This document shows positions 7,758 through 14,177 of a stretch of DNA of 14,177 nt, in pieces. The DNA lies in the NCBI GenBank assembly GCA_041567315.1, contig JBFGCA010000123.1, positions 1-14,177 on the forward strand, read 5' to 3'. Positions within the stretch are counted from its first letter, which is position 1, and the number at the start of each line of letters is the position of its first letter. This stretch comes from JBFGCA01 sp041567315. GTDB taxonomy: Bacteria; Acidobacteriota; Thermoanaerobaculia; Multivoradales; JAHEKO01. The position numbers and the translations under genes are program-made. Under the pieces are notes generated by a model. It made no database searches. It was not told the origin of the DNA and worked only from the letters and a program-made list of their open reading frames with translations.

Positions 7758-10265
7758 CTACTTCCGACCGCCCACCACCGGGGCGCCCCCGGTGTCGCTC
7801 GCCGCGTCGCTCGCCGTGTCGCTCGATGGGCCGCCCGGTTGGCCGACGCCGGCGAGCGAGCGCGGCCCGCCGTTCCACAGGAAACCGTCCGCTCCCAGCC
7901 GCACCGCCGCCACCGCCACCTGCCCGAGGCTGACGCCGCCGTCGTTGGGCGGTACCTGCCGGTGGAGCAGGACGCTGAAGCCGGCCTCTTGCAGCCGCTC
8001 CGCCGTCCGCTCGGTCAGCAGCCGGTTCTGGAAGCAGCCGCCGGTGAGCGCCACCCGCGGCGCGCCGATCCGCTGAGCCACCCGGACGATCCCCTCGGTG
8101 AGCCCGTTGTGGAAGCGGGCGGCCATCCTGGGCACCGCGACCCCCGCCGCCAGGTCCGCGAGCAGCGCCACGACCAGCGGCCCCCAGTCGAGCTCCAGAA
8201 TCCGGCCGTGCGGCGGCGGCTCCTCGCCGGCGCGGCTCTCGGGCGCCACCTCCACCGGCTGTTCGCGCAAGCCCAGCGGGTAGGCGTCCTCGACGGCGGG
8301 GTCGGCCGCGAACTCCACCGCCATCGCCGCCTGGCCCTCGAAAGCCACCCGCTGGCGGAGATCGAGCAGCGCCCCGACGGCGTCGAACAGCCGCCCGGCG
8401 CTGGTGGTGAGCGGCGTGTTGAGCCCGGTGGCGAGCATCCGCGCCAGCACCCGGCGCTCTTCGGGGCGCAGGGCCGCCACCGGGGCGAGGTCCTGCCGCT
8501 CGAACGCTCCCTCGCCTTCGAGCTCCCAGAGCAGCGCCAGCGCCGAGCGCCGCGGCTCGCGGACCGCCGCCTCACCGCCCGGCAGCCGGAACGGCCTGAG
8601 CCGCGCCACCCGCCGGAAGCTGCGCGCGTCGCCGAGCAGGAACTCGCCGCCCCACACCGTGCCGTCGGTGCCGTAGCCGGTGCCGTCCCAGGTGACCCCG
8701 AGCGCCGGCTCCGTTTCGCCATGCTCGGCCAGGCAGGAGGCGAGATGGGCGTGGTGATGCTGGACCGGCACCAGGGGCAAGCCGGCCAGCCGCCTGGGAG
8801 CCTGGAAGCCGAAACCCGCCGTCTCGGAACCGCCCGCCGCCGCGGCCCAGCGGGTGGTCAAGTAGTCGGGGTGGAGATCGTGGGCGATCGCCACCGGCTC
8901 GACCTCGAGCATCCGCAACAGGTCGTCCACCACCCGCTCGAAGGCGCCGAGCGCCTGCGGGGTTTCCATGTCGCCGATGTGCTGGCTGAGGAAGACCTCC
9001 CCGCCGAGGCTCACCGCCACCGTGTTCTTGAGGTGGCCGCCCACCGCCAGCAGCGGCGGCGGTCGCCGCGCGAGGCGACGCGCCAGCCGGATCGGCGCCG
9101 GGGCGTAGCCGCGGGCGCGGCGCAGCAGCCGCGGCTCTCCGGCCAGCACGAAGGCCACGCTGTCGTCGGCGTGGCGGGCGATCGGGCGGTCGTGCATGAG
9201 GAACAGATCGGCGATCGCCCCCAGCCGCGCCCGGGCTTCGCGGTTGTCGATGGCGATCGGCTCGTCGCTGAGGTTGCCGCTGGTCGCCACCAGCGGGAAG
9301 CCGACCTCGCGGAGCAGCAGGTGATGCAGCGGGGTGTAGGGCAGCATGACGCCCAGGTACGGGTTGCCGGGCGCCACCCCGTCGGCGACTCCGGTATCGC
9401 TGCGGCGCTTCAGGAGCACGATCGGCGACGCGGCCGAGACCAGCAGCTCCGCCGCCGCCGCCGGCACTTCGCACAGGCGCTCGGCCGCCGCCAGGTCGGC
9501 CACCATCAGGGCCAGCGGTTTCTCCCACCGAGCCTTGCGGCGCCGCAGGCGCGCCACCGCCGGCCCGTCGCGGGCGTCGACCAGCAGCAGGAACCCGCCC
9601 AGCCCCTTGAGGGCGAGGATGCGCCCTGCCGCCAGGGTGCGGGCGGCCTGCCGGAGCGCCTCGTCCCGCTCGGCCAGGGTGGCGCCGGCCCCGTCCTCGA
9701 GCGCCAGCCTCGGTCCACAGACCGGGCAGGCGTTGGGCTGGGCGTGGAACCGGCGGTCGCCGGGGTCCTCGTACTCCCGGCGGCAGTCGGGGCAGAGCCG
9801 GAACCGCGCCATGGTGGTGGCGGGCCGGTCGTAGGGCACGTCGAGGACGATGGTGAAACGCGGACCGCAGTTGGTGCAGTTGGTGAATGGGTAGCGGTGC
9901 CGGCGGTCGGCCGGGCCGGCGACCTCGGCCAGGCAGTCGCGGCAGGTGGCGAGATCCGGCGGGATCGACACCGTCCGCTCGGCGGCGGCGGTGCTGGCGG
10001 CGATGGTGAACGCGGCCGGACCCGGGCCCGCGATCGGCTCCCAGCTCAGCCGCTGGATGGTGGCCGCGGGCGGCGGCTCGGCCTCCAGCCGGCCGAGGAA
10101 GGCGTCGAGCACGGCGTCGGCGCCGAACGCCTCGATGGTTACCCCCGAGGGGTCGTTGCGCACCGTCCCGGCGAGACCGGCGTCGCGGGCCAGCCGATAC
10201 ACCCACGGGCGGAACCCCACCCCCTGCACGACGCCTTGAACCCGGATTCTGCGCCCGCCGCTCAA
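7758..10265 (-). CDS. hypF: HypF, carbamoyltransferase of hydrogenase maturation
   Basis: HypF converts carbamoyl phosphate and ATP to a carbamoyl adenylate and transfers the carbamoyl group to the C-terminal Cys of HypE. All four domains are visible in the 835-residue product. An acylphosphatase domain comes first (VQGVVQGVGFRPWVY, with Arg19 and Asn37). Then comes a double zinc finger made of four CxxC pairs (CRDC, CTNC, CPDC, CPVC). A YrdC-like domain follows (LKGLGGFLLLVDA to RWEKPLALMV). Last is a Kae1-like domain with the metal site HHHAHLASC, WDGTGYGTDGTVWGGE and ALTGGCFQNRLL. The chosen start is TTG (10263-10265), which shares TTGA with the preceding cytochrome stop and sits five codons before the acylphosphatase domain. 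A GTG at 10310 would add 15 unconserved residues and overlap by 49 bases. The C-terminus carries a low-complexity Ser-Asp repeat. Confidence 0.95.
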   Translation of the reverse strand: MSGGRRIRVQGVVQGVGFRPWVYRLARDAGLAGTVRNDPSGVTIEAFGADAVLDAFLGRLEAEPPPAATIQRLSWEPIAGPGPAAFTIAASTAAAERTVSIPPDLATCRDCLAEVAGPADRRHRYPFTNCTNCGPRFTIVLDVPYDRPATTMARFRLCPDCRREYEDPGDRRFHAQPNACPVCGPRLALEDGAGATLAERDEALRQAARTLAAGRILALKGLGGFLLLVDARDGPAVARLRRRKARWEKPLALMVADLAAAERLCEVPAAAAELLVSAASPIVLLKRRSDTGVADGVAPGNPYLGVMLPYTPLHHLLLREVGFPLVATSGNLSDEPIAIDNREARARLGAIADLFLMHDRPIARHADDSVAFVLAGEPRLLRRARGYAPAPIRLARRLARRPPPLLAVGGHLKNTVAVSLGGEVFLSQHIGDMETPQALGAFERVVDDLLRMLEVEPVAIAHDLHPDYLTTRWAAAAGGSETAGFGFQAPRRLAGLPLVPVQHHHAHLASCLAEHGETEPALGVTWDGTGYGTDGTVWGGEFLLGDARSFRRVARLRPFRLPGGEAAVREPRRSALALLWELEGEGAFERQDLAPVAALRPEERRVLARMLATGLNTPLTTSAGRLFDAVGALLDLRQRVAFEGQAAMAVEFAADPAVEDAYPLGLREQPVEVAPESRAGEEPPPHGRILELDWGPLVVALLADLAAGVAVPRMAARFHNGLTEGIVRVAQRIGAPRVALTGGCFQNRLLTERTAERLQEAGFSVLLHRQVPPNDGGVSLGQVAVAAVRLGADGFLWNGGPRSLAGVGQPGGPSSDTASDAASDTGGAPVVGGRK
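7794..7829 (-). repeat. 12-bp tandem repeat, three copies, in the hypF tail
   Basis: The plus-strand unit GTCGCTCGCCGC is followed by GTCGCTCGCCGT and by a degenerate third copy starting GTCGCTCG. On the coding strand this gives Ser-Asp-Thr/Ala-Ala/Ser repeats near the HypF C-terminus, outside any conserved motif. Confidence 0.7.
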
Positions 10266-10657
10266 GGGCCCTGTTCGGACACCGTGAGCAGGTACGCTAC
10301 CAGGTCCCACGCCTGGTCCTCCTCGAGCACCTTCCAGGCGGCCATCGCGGTCCCGCGGCGGCCTTCGCGGATGACCCAGTAGACCTCGCGCGGCGAAACC
10401 CGGGCGCGCCAGGAGGGGTCGCTGAAGTCCCGCGGCCGGGTCGACAGGTTGCGCCGCACGCCGCGGCCGTCGGCCCGCTCCCCGTGGCAGATGGCGCAGT
10501 GCCGGCGATACAGCTCTCGCCCGCTTTCTCGCGCCCCGGCGGTGGCCAGCCGGGCCGCGGGGACCTCGACCTCCCGGTAGCCGGCGGGCAGGTCGGGCCC
10601 ACTACAGCCCGAGAGCGCGAGCAGCGGCGTCGCGGTCGCCGCCAGCAGCCGGCGCAT
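10262..10657 (-). CDS. mono-haem class I cytochrome c lipoprotein in the hydrogenase operon
   Basis: The 131-residue product begins with a lipoprotein signal peptide whose lipobox is LSGC, with Cys18 as the lipid anchor. The haem site is HCAICHG (Cys54, Cys57, His58), followed by the GERADGRG loop usual in small class I cytochromes. The sixth ligand is probably Met105 in GTAMAAWK, and the C-terminal helix is DQAWDLVAYLLTV. It should be a membrane-tethered electron carrier on the outer face of the cytoplasmic membrane or on the outer membrane. The ATG (10655-10657) lies 56 bases inside the endopeptidase gene, with GGGAG six bases before it, and its stop overlaps the hypF start. Its position inside the operon suggests that it takes electrons from the hydrogenase or its cytochrome b. 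That role is inference; the family alone does not tell the partner. Confidence 0.9.
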   Translation of the reverse strand: MRRLLAATATPLLALSGCSGPDLPAGYREVEVPAARLATAGARESGRELYRRHCAICHGERADGRGVRRNLSTRPRDFSDPSWRARVSPREVYWVIREGRRGTAMAAWKVLEEDQAWDLVAYLLTVSEQGP

Positions 10658-11180
10658 CGTCGCTCCCGGTTTCCGACTCGCGCGGGGTCAGGTCGTAGCC
10701 CATCCGCGCCGCCTCTTCGCCGACCGCCGCGACCAGCCGCGGCAGCGCCTCCTCGACCGCCGGCGTCCGGCCCAGCCCCAGCTCCAGGGTCTCGGGCACC
10801 AGCCCGACGAGCACCAGCCGCCGCGGATAGGCGTCGAGCAGCCGCAGTCCGTCGAGCAGGTCGGCCACCCCGATCTGGTGGCAGGAGAGCCGCTCGCGGA
10901 CCGCCGGGGCGACCTCGTCCCCCTCGAGCCGCACCAGGGTGCCCGGCGGCTCGCCGGTGCGCACCGCGTCGACCAGGATGACGTCGTCGGCGCCGTCGAA
11001 ACAGCCCAGCAGCGACAGCCCCAGGGTGCCGCCGTCCAGCAGGCGGACGCCCTCGGGCAGCGGGCCGCGCCGGCGGAGGCGCTCGACCGCCACCACCCCC
11101 AGGCCGTCGTCGCCGCAGAGGACGTTGCCGAGGCCCAGGATCAGCAGGACCGGTCCTTCTGTCACGGGCTGCTCAGCCAC
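10602..11180 (-). CDS. hydrogenase maturation endopeptidase (HyaD/HupD family)
   Basis: This protease removes the C-terminal peptide of the large subunit once nickel has been inserted. The 192-residue product has the family opening LILGLGNVLCGDDGLG. The nickel-sensing residues can be matched to the E. coli HybD triad: Asp25 in CGDDG (HybD Glu16), Asp71 in ILVDAV (HybD Asp62) and His101 in SCHQIG (HybD His93). The C-terminal 20 residues are polar and lie over the start of the cytochrome c gene. The GTG start (11178-11180) overlaps the cytochrome b gene by eight bases; another GTG at 11163-11165 would shorten it by five residues. The target is the large subunit encoded two genes upstream, which has the matching DPCMACGVH cleavage site. 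Confidence 0.94.
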   Translation of the reverse strand: MAEQPVTEGPVLLILGLGNVLCGDDGLGVVAVERLRRRGPLPEGVRLLDGGTLGLSLLGCFDGADDVILVDAVRTGEPPGTLVRLEGDEVAPAVRERLSCHQIGVADLLDGLRLLDAYPRRLVLVGLVPETLELGLGRTPAVEEALPRLVAAVGEEAARMGYDLTPRESETGSDDAPAAGGDRDAAARALGL

Positions 11181-11952
11181 CTTTGTGCGTGTGCCGGTCG
11201 ACGAACCGGTAGCCCGAGAAGACCAGGTCCTCGCGCGGCACGAACTTGTGACCCGAGAAGATCGATTCGACGGTCGCGTTGGCCTCCACCTGCGACATGA
11301 CGATGGCGCTGTAGACGTGGTGGACGAAGAACATCCAGATCAGCCACATGATGACGTGGTGGATGAGCCGCGCGGTCTGCGGCCCACCGAAGACCGGCAG
11401 CACGTAGGCGAAGAACTTGACCGGCGAGTCGACGTGGGCGCTCATCGCGTAGAGCCCCAGCCCGGTGAGGATCTGGACGATGAAGGCGACGTAGAGCAGC
11501 GTGTAGGTCGCCCCCGCCAGCGGGTTGTGGCCCACGAAGCCCGGCGGCGTCCGCAGCGCGAACAGGTAGTACTTGAGGGTCGGCACCAGCCCCTTGCGCC
11601 GGATCCTGCTCACCGGCACGAACTTGTCCCACGAGGCGTACTTGTTGCCGATGAACATCCACACGATCCGCGACAGCACCGAGAGGGCGAAGACGATCGC
11701 GGCGTAGAAGTGGATCAGCTTGGCCCAGCCCATCAGGAAGTGCTCGCTCGCCTGGCCGGCCGAGGTGATGTACGGGTAGCCCATGTAGAGGCCGGTCATC
11801 GACAGCACCCAGATGGCGATGGCGTTGAGCCAGTGGGTGATCCGCACCGGCCACTCCCAGACGTAGACGTTGGCCAGCGCCTGGAGGTCGCTGGCGACCG
11901 GGGTCGGCGCCGCCGGAGCGGCCGCCGCGGGGGTCGTCGCCGCGTTGCTCAT
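11173..11952 (-). CDS. Ni,Fe-hydrogenase I cytochrome b subunit (HyaC/HupZ type)
   Basis: This di-haem membrane cytochrome b takes electrons from the small subunit and passes them to quinone. The 259-residue product starts with an Ala/Pro-rich leader (residues 4-20) and then VWEWPVRITHWLNA. Candidate haem ligands are His40 (helix 1), His81 in KLIHFYAAI (helix 2), and His198/His199 with His211/His212 in LIHHVIMW and FFVHHVY (helix 4). Family features RIVWMFIGNKYA, FVGHNPLAG and the C-terminal SGHKFVPREDLVFSGYRF are present. Four long hydrophobic helices are visible, as expected. The ATG (11950-11952) overlaps the large-subunit stop by four bases (ATGA). The length and gene order are the usual ones for membrane-bound uptake hydrogenases. 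Confidence 0.95.
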   Translation of the reverse strand: MSNAATTPAAAAPAAPTPVASDLQALANVYVWEWPVRITHWLNAIAIWVLSMTGLYMGYPYITSAGQASEHFLMGWAKLIHFYAAIVFALSVLSRIVWMFIGNKYASWDKFVPVSRIRRKGLVPTLKYYLFALRTPPGFVGHNPLAGATYTLLYVAFIVQILTGLGLYAMSAHVDSPVKFFAYVLPVFGGPQTARLIHHVIMWLIWMFFVHHVYSAIVMSQVEANATVESIFSGHKFVPREDLVFSGYRFVDRHTHKGG

Positions 11953-13655
11953 TGCACCCTCACGCGGACGATCTCGCGCCGCCGCCGATCGACGACGTGG
12001 ACGCCGCAGGCCATGCAGGGGTCGAAGGAGTGGACGGTCCTCAGGATCTCGAGCGGCTGCTCGGGGTTGGCCACGGGGTTGCCGATCAGCGCCTGCTCGT
12101 AGGGCCCCGGCTGCGCCATGGCGTCACGGGGACCGGCGTTCCAGGTGCTGGGCACCACGCACTGGTAGTTGACGATCTCGCCGTCGACGATGTGCACCCA
12201 GTGGCCGAGGGCGCCGCGCGGCGCCTCGTGGAAGCCGGCGCCCGAGCACTCGCGCGGCCAGGTCGAGGGGTCCCACTTGGAGTTGTCGTGGATGGCCAGC
12301 TCGCCGCGGCCCATGTTGGCCGCCAGCTCGTCGAGCCAGCCCTCCATCTTCTCGGCCAGCACCAGGGTCTCGAGGCCGCGGGCCGCCACCCGGCCGAGGG
12401 TCGAGAACAGCGCCTCGGCGCCGACGCCGAGCTGGCCGAGGGCGTATCCCACCACCTCCTGGACCCGCGGATGACCGGAGGCGTAGGCCACCAGCATCCT
12501 GGACAGCGGACCCACCTCCATCGGCAGGCCGTCGTAGCGGGGGGACTTGAGCCAGCTGTATTTGCCGCCGGTGTCGAGGCGCTCGTAGGGCGGCGCCGGG
12601 CCGGTGTAGTTGGGCAGGGTCTCGCCGTCGAACGGGTGGAGCGAGGCGCCGTCGCCGCCCGCGTAGTCGAACCAGGAGTGGGTGACGTACTCGGTGATCT
12701 TGGCCGGGTCGAGCGGCTCGACCGTCGACAGGTCGCGGTTGCGGATCACCCCGGAGGGCAGGAACAGCGAGCCGCCGGCGCCGTCGGCCTCTGGGTACTC
12801 GCCGTAGACCAGGTAGTTGCCGACCCCGGCGCCGTAGCCCGCCCAGTCCTTGTAGAACGAGGCCACCGCCAGCAGGTCCGGGATGTAGACCTGCTCGACG
12901 AACTTCTTGGCCTCACGGATCAGCTCGCGCATGGCGGCCACCGAGGTCATGTTGATCGAGGCCTGCTTGTCGGGGTCGATCGGCGTCGCCATGCCGCCGA
13001 CCAGGAAGCTCTGCAGATGCGGGTTCTTGCCGCCGAGGACGGCGTGGATCTTGATGAACTCGCGCTGCCAGTCGAGCGCCTCCAGATAGTGGGCGACCGC
13101 CATCAGGTTCGCCTCGGGCGGCAGCCGGTAGGCCGAGTGGCCCCAGTAGGCGTTGCCGAAGGGGCCGAGCTGGCCGCGCTCGACGAACTGCTGGAGCCGG
13201 GTCTTGACCCCCTTGAAGTAGGTGGCGCTCGACAGCGGCCAGTCGGAGATCGACTGCGCCAGGCTGGCGGTGGCCGCCGGGTCGGCCGACAGCGCCGAGA
13301 CCACGTCCACCCAGTCGAGGGCGTGCAGGTGGTAGAAGTGGATGACGTGGTCCTGGACCATCTGCGAGGCCATGATCAGGTTGCGCAGCAGCCGCGCGTT
13401 GGGCGGCGGCTGGGCGCCGATGGCGTTCTCGACGGCGCGGATCGAGGTGATGGCGTGGACCGTGGTGCAGACCCCGCAGATCCGCTGGGTGAAGGCCCAG
13501 GCGTCGCGCGGGTCGCGGCCCTTGAGGATGATCTCGACGCCGCGGAACATGGTGGACGAGGACCAGGCGTCGCGGACCACCCCGCCGTCCACCTCCGCCT
13601 CGATCCTCAGATGCCCCTCGATGCGGGTGACCGGATCGACGACCACGTGCGTCAT
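11949..13655 (-). CDS. [NiFe] hydrogenase large subunit, group 1 (HyaB/HupL type)
   Basis: This is the catalytic subunit that splits H2 at the Ni-Fe centre. The 568-residue precursor has both nickel motifs: RICGVCTTVH (Cys60, Cys63, His67) near the N-terminus and DPCMACGVH (Cys547, Cys550, His553) near the end. Cys547 is encoded by TGC, so this is not a [NiFeSe] enzyme. Cleavage after His553 would remove 15 residues (from VVDRRRRE to the end), the job of the endopeptidase encoded downstream. The N-terminus shows DPVTRIEGHLRIE with Glu13 in the conserved RIEGH. Further family stretches are FYHLHALDWVDV, NAYWGHSAY and LVGGMATPID. The ATG (13653-13655) follows AGGAG at seven bases and overlaps the small-subunit stop (ATGA). 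The motifs fit membrane-bound group 1; the subgroup cannot be fixed by eye. Confidence 0.97.
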   Translation of the reverse strand: MTHVVVDPVTRIEGHLRIEAEVDGGVVRDAWSSSTMFRGVEIILKGRDPRDAWAFTQRICGVCTTVHAITSIRAVENAIGAQPPPNARLLRNLIMASQMVQDHVIHFYHLHALDWVDVVSALSADPAATASLAQSISDWPLSSATYFKGVKTRLQQFVERGQLGPFGNAYWGHSAYRLPPEANLMAVAHYLEALDWQREFIKIHAVLGGKNPHLQSFLVGGMATPIDPDKQASINMTSVAAMRELIREAKKFVEQVYIPDLLAVASFYKDWAGYGAGVGNYLVYGEYPEADGAGGSLFLPSGVIRNRDLSTVEPLDPAKITEYVTHSWFDYAGGDGASLHPFDGETLPNYTGPAPPYERLDTGGKYSWLKSPRYDGLPMEVGPLSRMLVAYASGHPRVQEVVGYALGQLGVGAEALFSTLGRVAARGLETLVLAEKMEGWLDELAANMGRGELAIHDNSKWDPSTWPRECSGAGFHEAPRGALGHWVHIVDGEIVNYQCVVPSTWNAGPRDAMAQPGPYEQALIGNPVANPEQPLEILRTVHSFDPCMACGVHVVDRRRREIVRVRVQ

Positions 13656-14176
13656 CGGGCCTCTCCTTTCTTCTCAGGCGCCGCCGGTGGTGGCGCGGGG
13701 GGCGGCGCCGCCCGCGCCTCGGCCTTCTGGAGCGCCCAGCGCTTGCCGAGCTGGACGACGCCGTGGGCGGCGAAGGCGGCGGCCACCCCGGCGGTGGCCC
13801 AGACGCCGACCCGGTCGACGTTGGAGTGCAGCCCGAAGCCGGGGAAGCCGGCGAGGTGGCTGTAGAAGGGGGTCATCTTGTCCCAGAAGTCGGGCTCGGC
13901 GCAGCCGATGCAGGGGTGGCCGCAGCCGATCGGCCAGCTGGTGCCGGTGTTCCAGCCGACGTTGGGGCAGTTCTGGTAGGTCACCGGCCCCTTGCAGCCC
14001 ACCTTGTAGAGGCAGTAGCCCGTGCGGTGCCCCTCGTCGCCCCAGCGCTCGACGTACTGGCCGGCGTCGTAGTGGGCGCGCCGCTCGCAGTTGTCGTGGA
14101 TCGACTTGCCGTAGGCGAAGAGCGGCCGCCGGTAGCGGTCGAGCTTGGGGAAGCGGTTGAAGGTCAGGTAGTAGAC
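13652..14176 (-). CDS. [NiFe] hydrogenase small subunit, C-terminal part (runs off right edge)
   Basis: The frame is open to the window edge, so only the last 174 residues are present; the Tat signal and the proximal cluster ligands lie outside. The visible part holds the distal cluster ligands (His at 14096-14098 and Cys at 14087-14089 in SIHDNCERR, Cys at 14012-14014 in GYCLYKVGCK, Cys at 13994-13996). The medial cluster Cys follow in YQNCPNVGWN and GHPCIGCAEPDFWD. The medial region has one extra Cys (13922-13924) four residues before HPC, reading WPIGCGHPC. After PFYSHLAGFPGFG comes the hydrophobic anchor DRVGVWATAGVAAAFAAHGV and a basic, Pro/Ala-rich tail. This C-terminal helix is the usual membrane anchor of group 1 enzymes and places the dimer on the outer face. 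The subunit passes electrons from the large subunit to the cytochrome b. Confidence 0.96.
   Translation of the reverse strand, partial: VYYLTFNRFPKLDRYRRPLFAYGKSIHDNCERRAHYDAGQYVERWGDEGHRTGYCLYKVGCKGPVTYQNCPNVGWNTGTSWPIGCGHPCIGCAEPDFWDKMTPFYSHLAGFPGFGLHSNVDRVGVWATAGVAAAFAAHGVVQLGKRWALQKAEARAAPPPAPPPAAPEKKGEAR
13663..13667 (-). promoter_or_regulatory. Shine-Dalgarno of the large-subunit gene
   Basis: AGGAG on the minus strand, inside the last codons of the small-subunit gene and seven bases before the large-subunit ATG. It supports the chosen start in addition to the ATGA overlap. Confidence 0.65.
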
Positions 14177-14177
14177 C

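Noticed and set aside
7755..10382. Plus-strand open frame of 875 codons opposite hypF
   Set aside because: It mirrors hypF, is very rich in Arg, Gly, Ala, His and Gln, and has no recognisable motif. Long antisense frames are expected opposite GC-rich genes with few stop-like codons.
12015..12017. Possible [NiFeSe] hydrogenase
   Set aside because: The first Cys of the C-terminal nickel motif is encoded by TGC, and the reading frame is continuous without TGA, so the enzyme is plain [NiFe].
11952..13865. Plus-strand open frame of 637 codons opposite the hydrogenase subunit genes
   Set aside because: It has low-complexity composition and lies exactly over the well-supported large subunit; it is a shadow of the codon bias.

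Overview
The window is a GC-rich bacterial fragment with dense coding and strong G/C preference at third codon positions. It most likely comes from an Acidobacteriota-like organism. The left-edge gene resembles the C-terminal part of the 'VWFA-related Acidobacterial' family, and the coding style fits, but no rRNA or other marker confirms the taxonomy.

Left third, plus strand (1-4339): the 3' end of an exported VWFA-related protein is followed at once by two tandem hairpins. Next is a lipoprotein with a phosphatidylserine-decarboxylase-type fold that keeps the pyruvoyl-forming Gly-Ser and the HRxH and Asp motifs. Third is a GT39/PMT-type membrane glycosyltransferase whose N-terminal coding region is interrupted by an in-frame TGA. 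This side carries envelope functions with no evident link to the right side.

Right two thirds, minus strand (14177 down to 4414): a compact membrane-bound group 1 [NiFe] uptake hydrogenase cluster, transcribed right to left and cut by the right edge. The order is small subunit (partial), large subunit, cytochrome b, maturation endopeptidase, a small c-type cytochrome lipoprotein, hypF, hypC, hypD, hypE, and then a DUF2306-like seven-helix membrane protein. Six of the eight junctions from the small subunit to hypE overlap by 4 or 8 nt, one overlaps by 56 nt, and hypF-hypC has a 36-nt gap, so this looks like one translationally coupled operon.

How the genes work together: HypF makes the carbamoyl group and passes it to HypE, which dehydrates it to cyanide. 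HypC and HypD assemble the Fe(CN)2CO unit and deliver it to the large subunit. The endopeptidase then removes the large subunit's 15-residue tail. The mature enzyme is anchored by the small subunit's C-terminal helix and hands electrons to the di-haem cytochrome b and the quinone pool. The cytochrome c lipoprotein may offer a second electron exit. hypA and hypB are not in the window. The least expected items are the PSD-like lipoprotein, the cytochrome c lipoprotein inside the hydrogenase operon, the TGA-interrupted glycosyltransferase, and an extra Cys beside the medial Fe-S site of the small subunit. No tRNA, rRNA, CRISPR array, insertion sequence or phage gene was seen.
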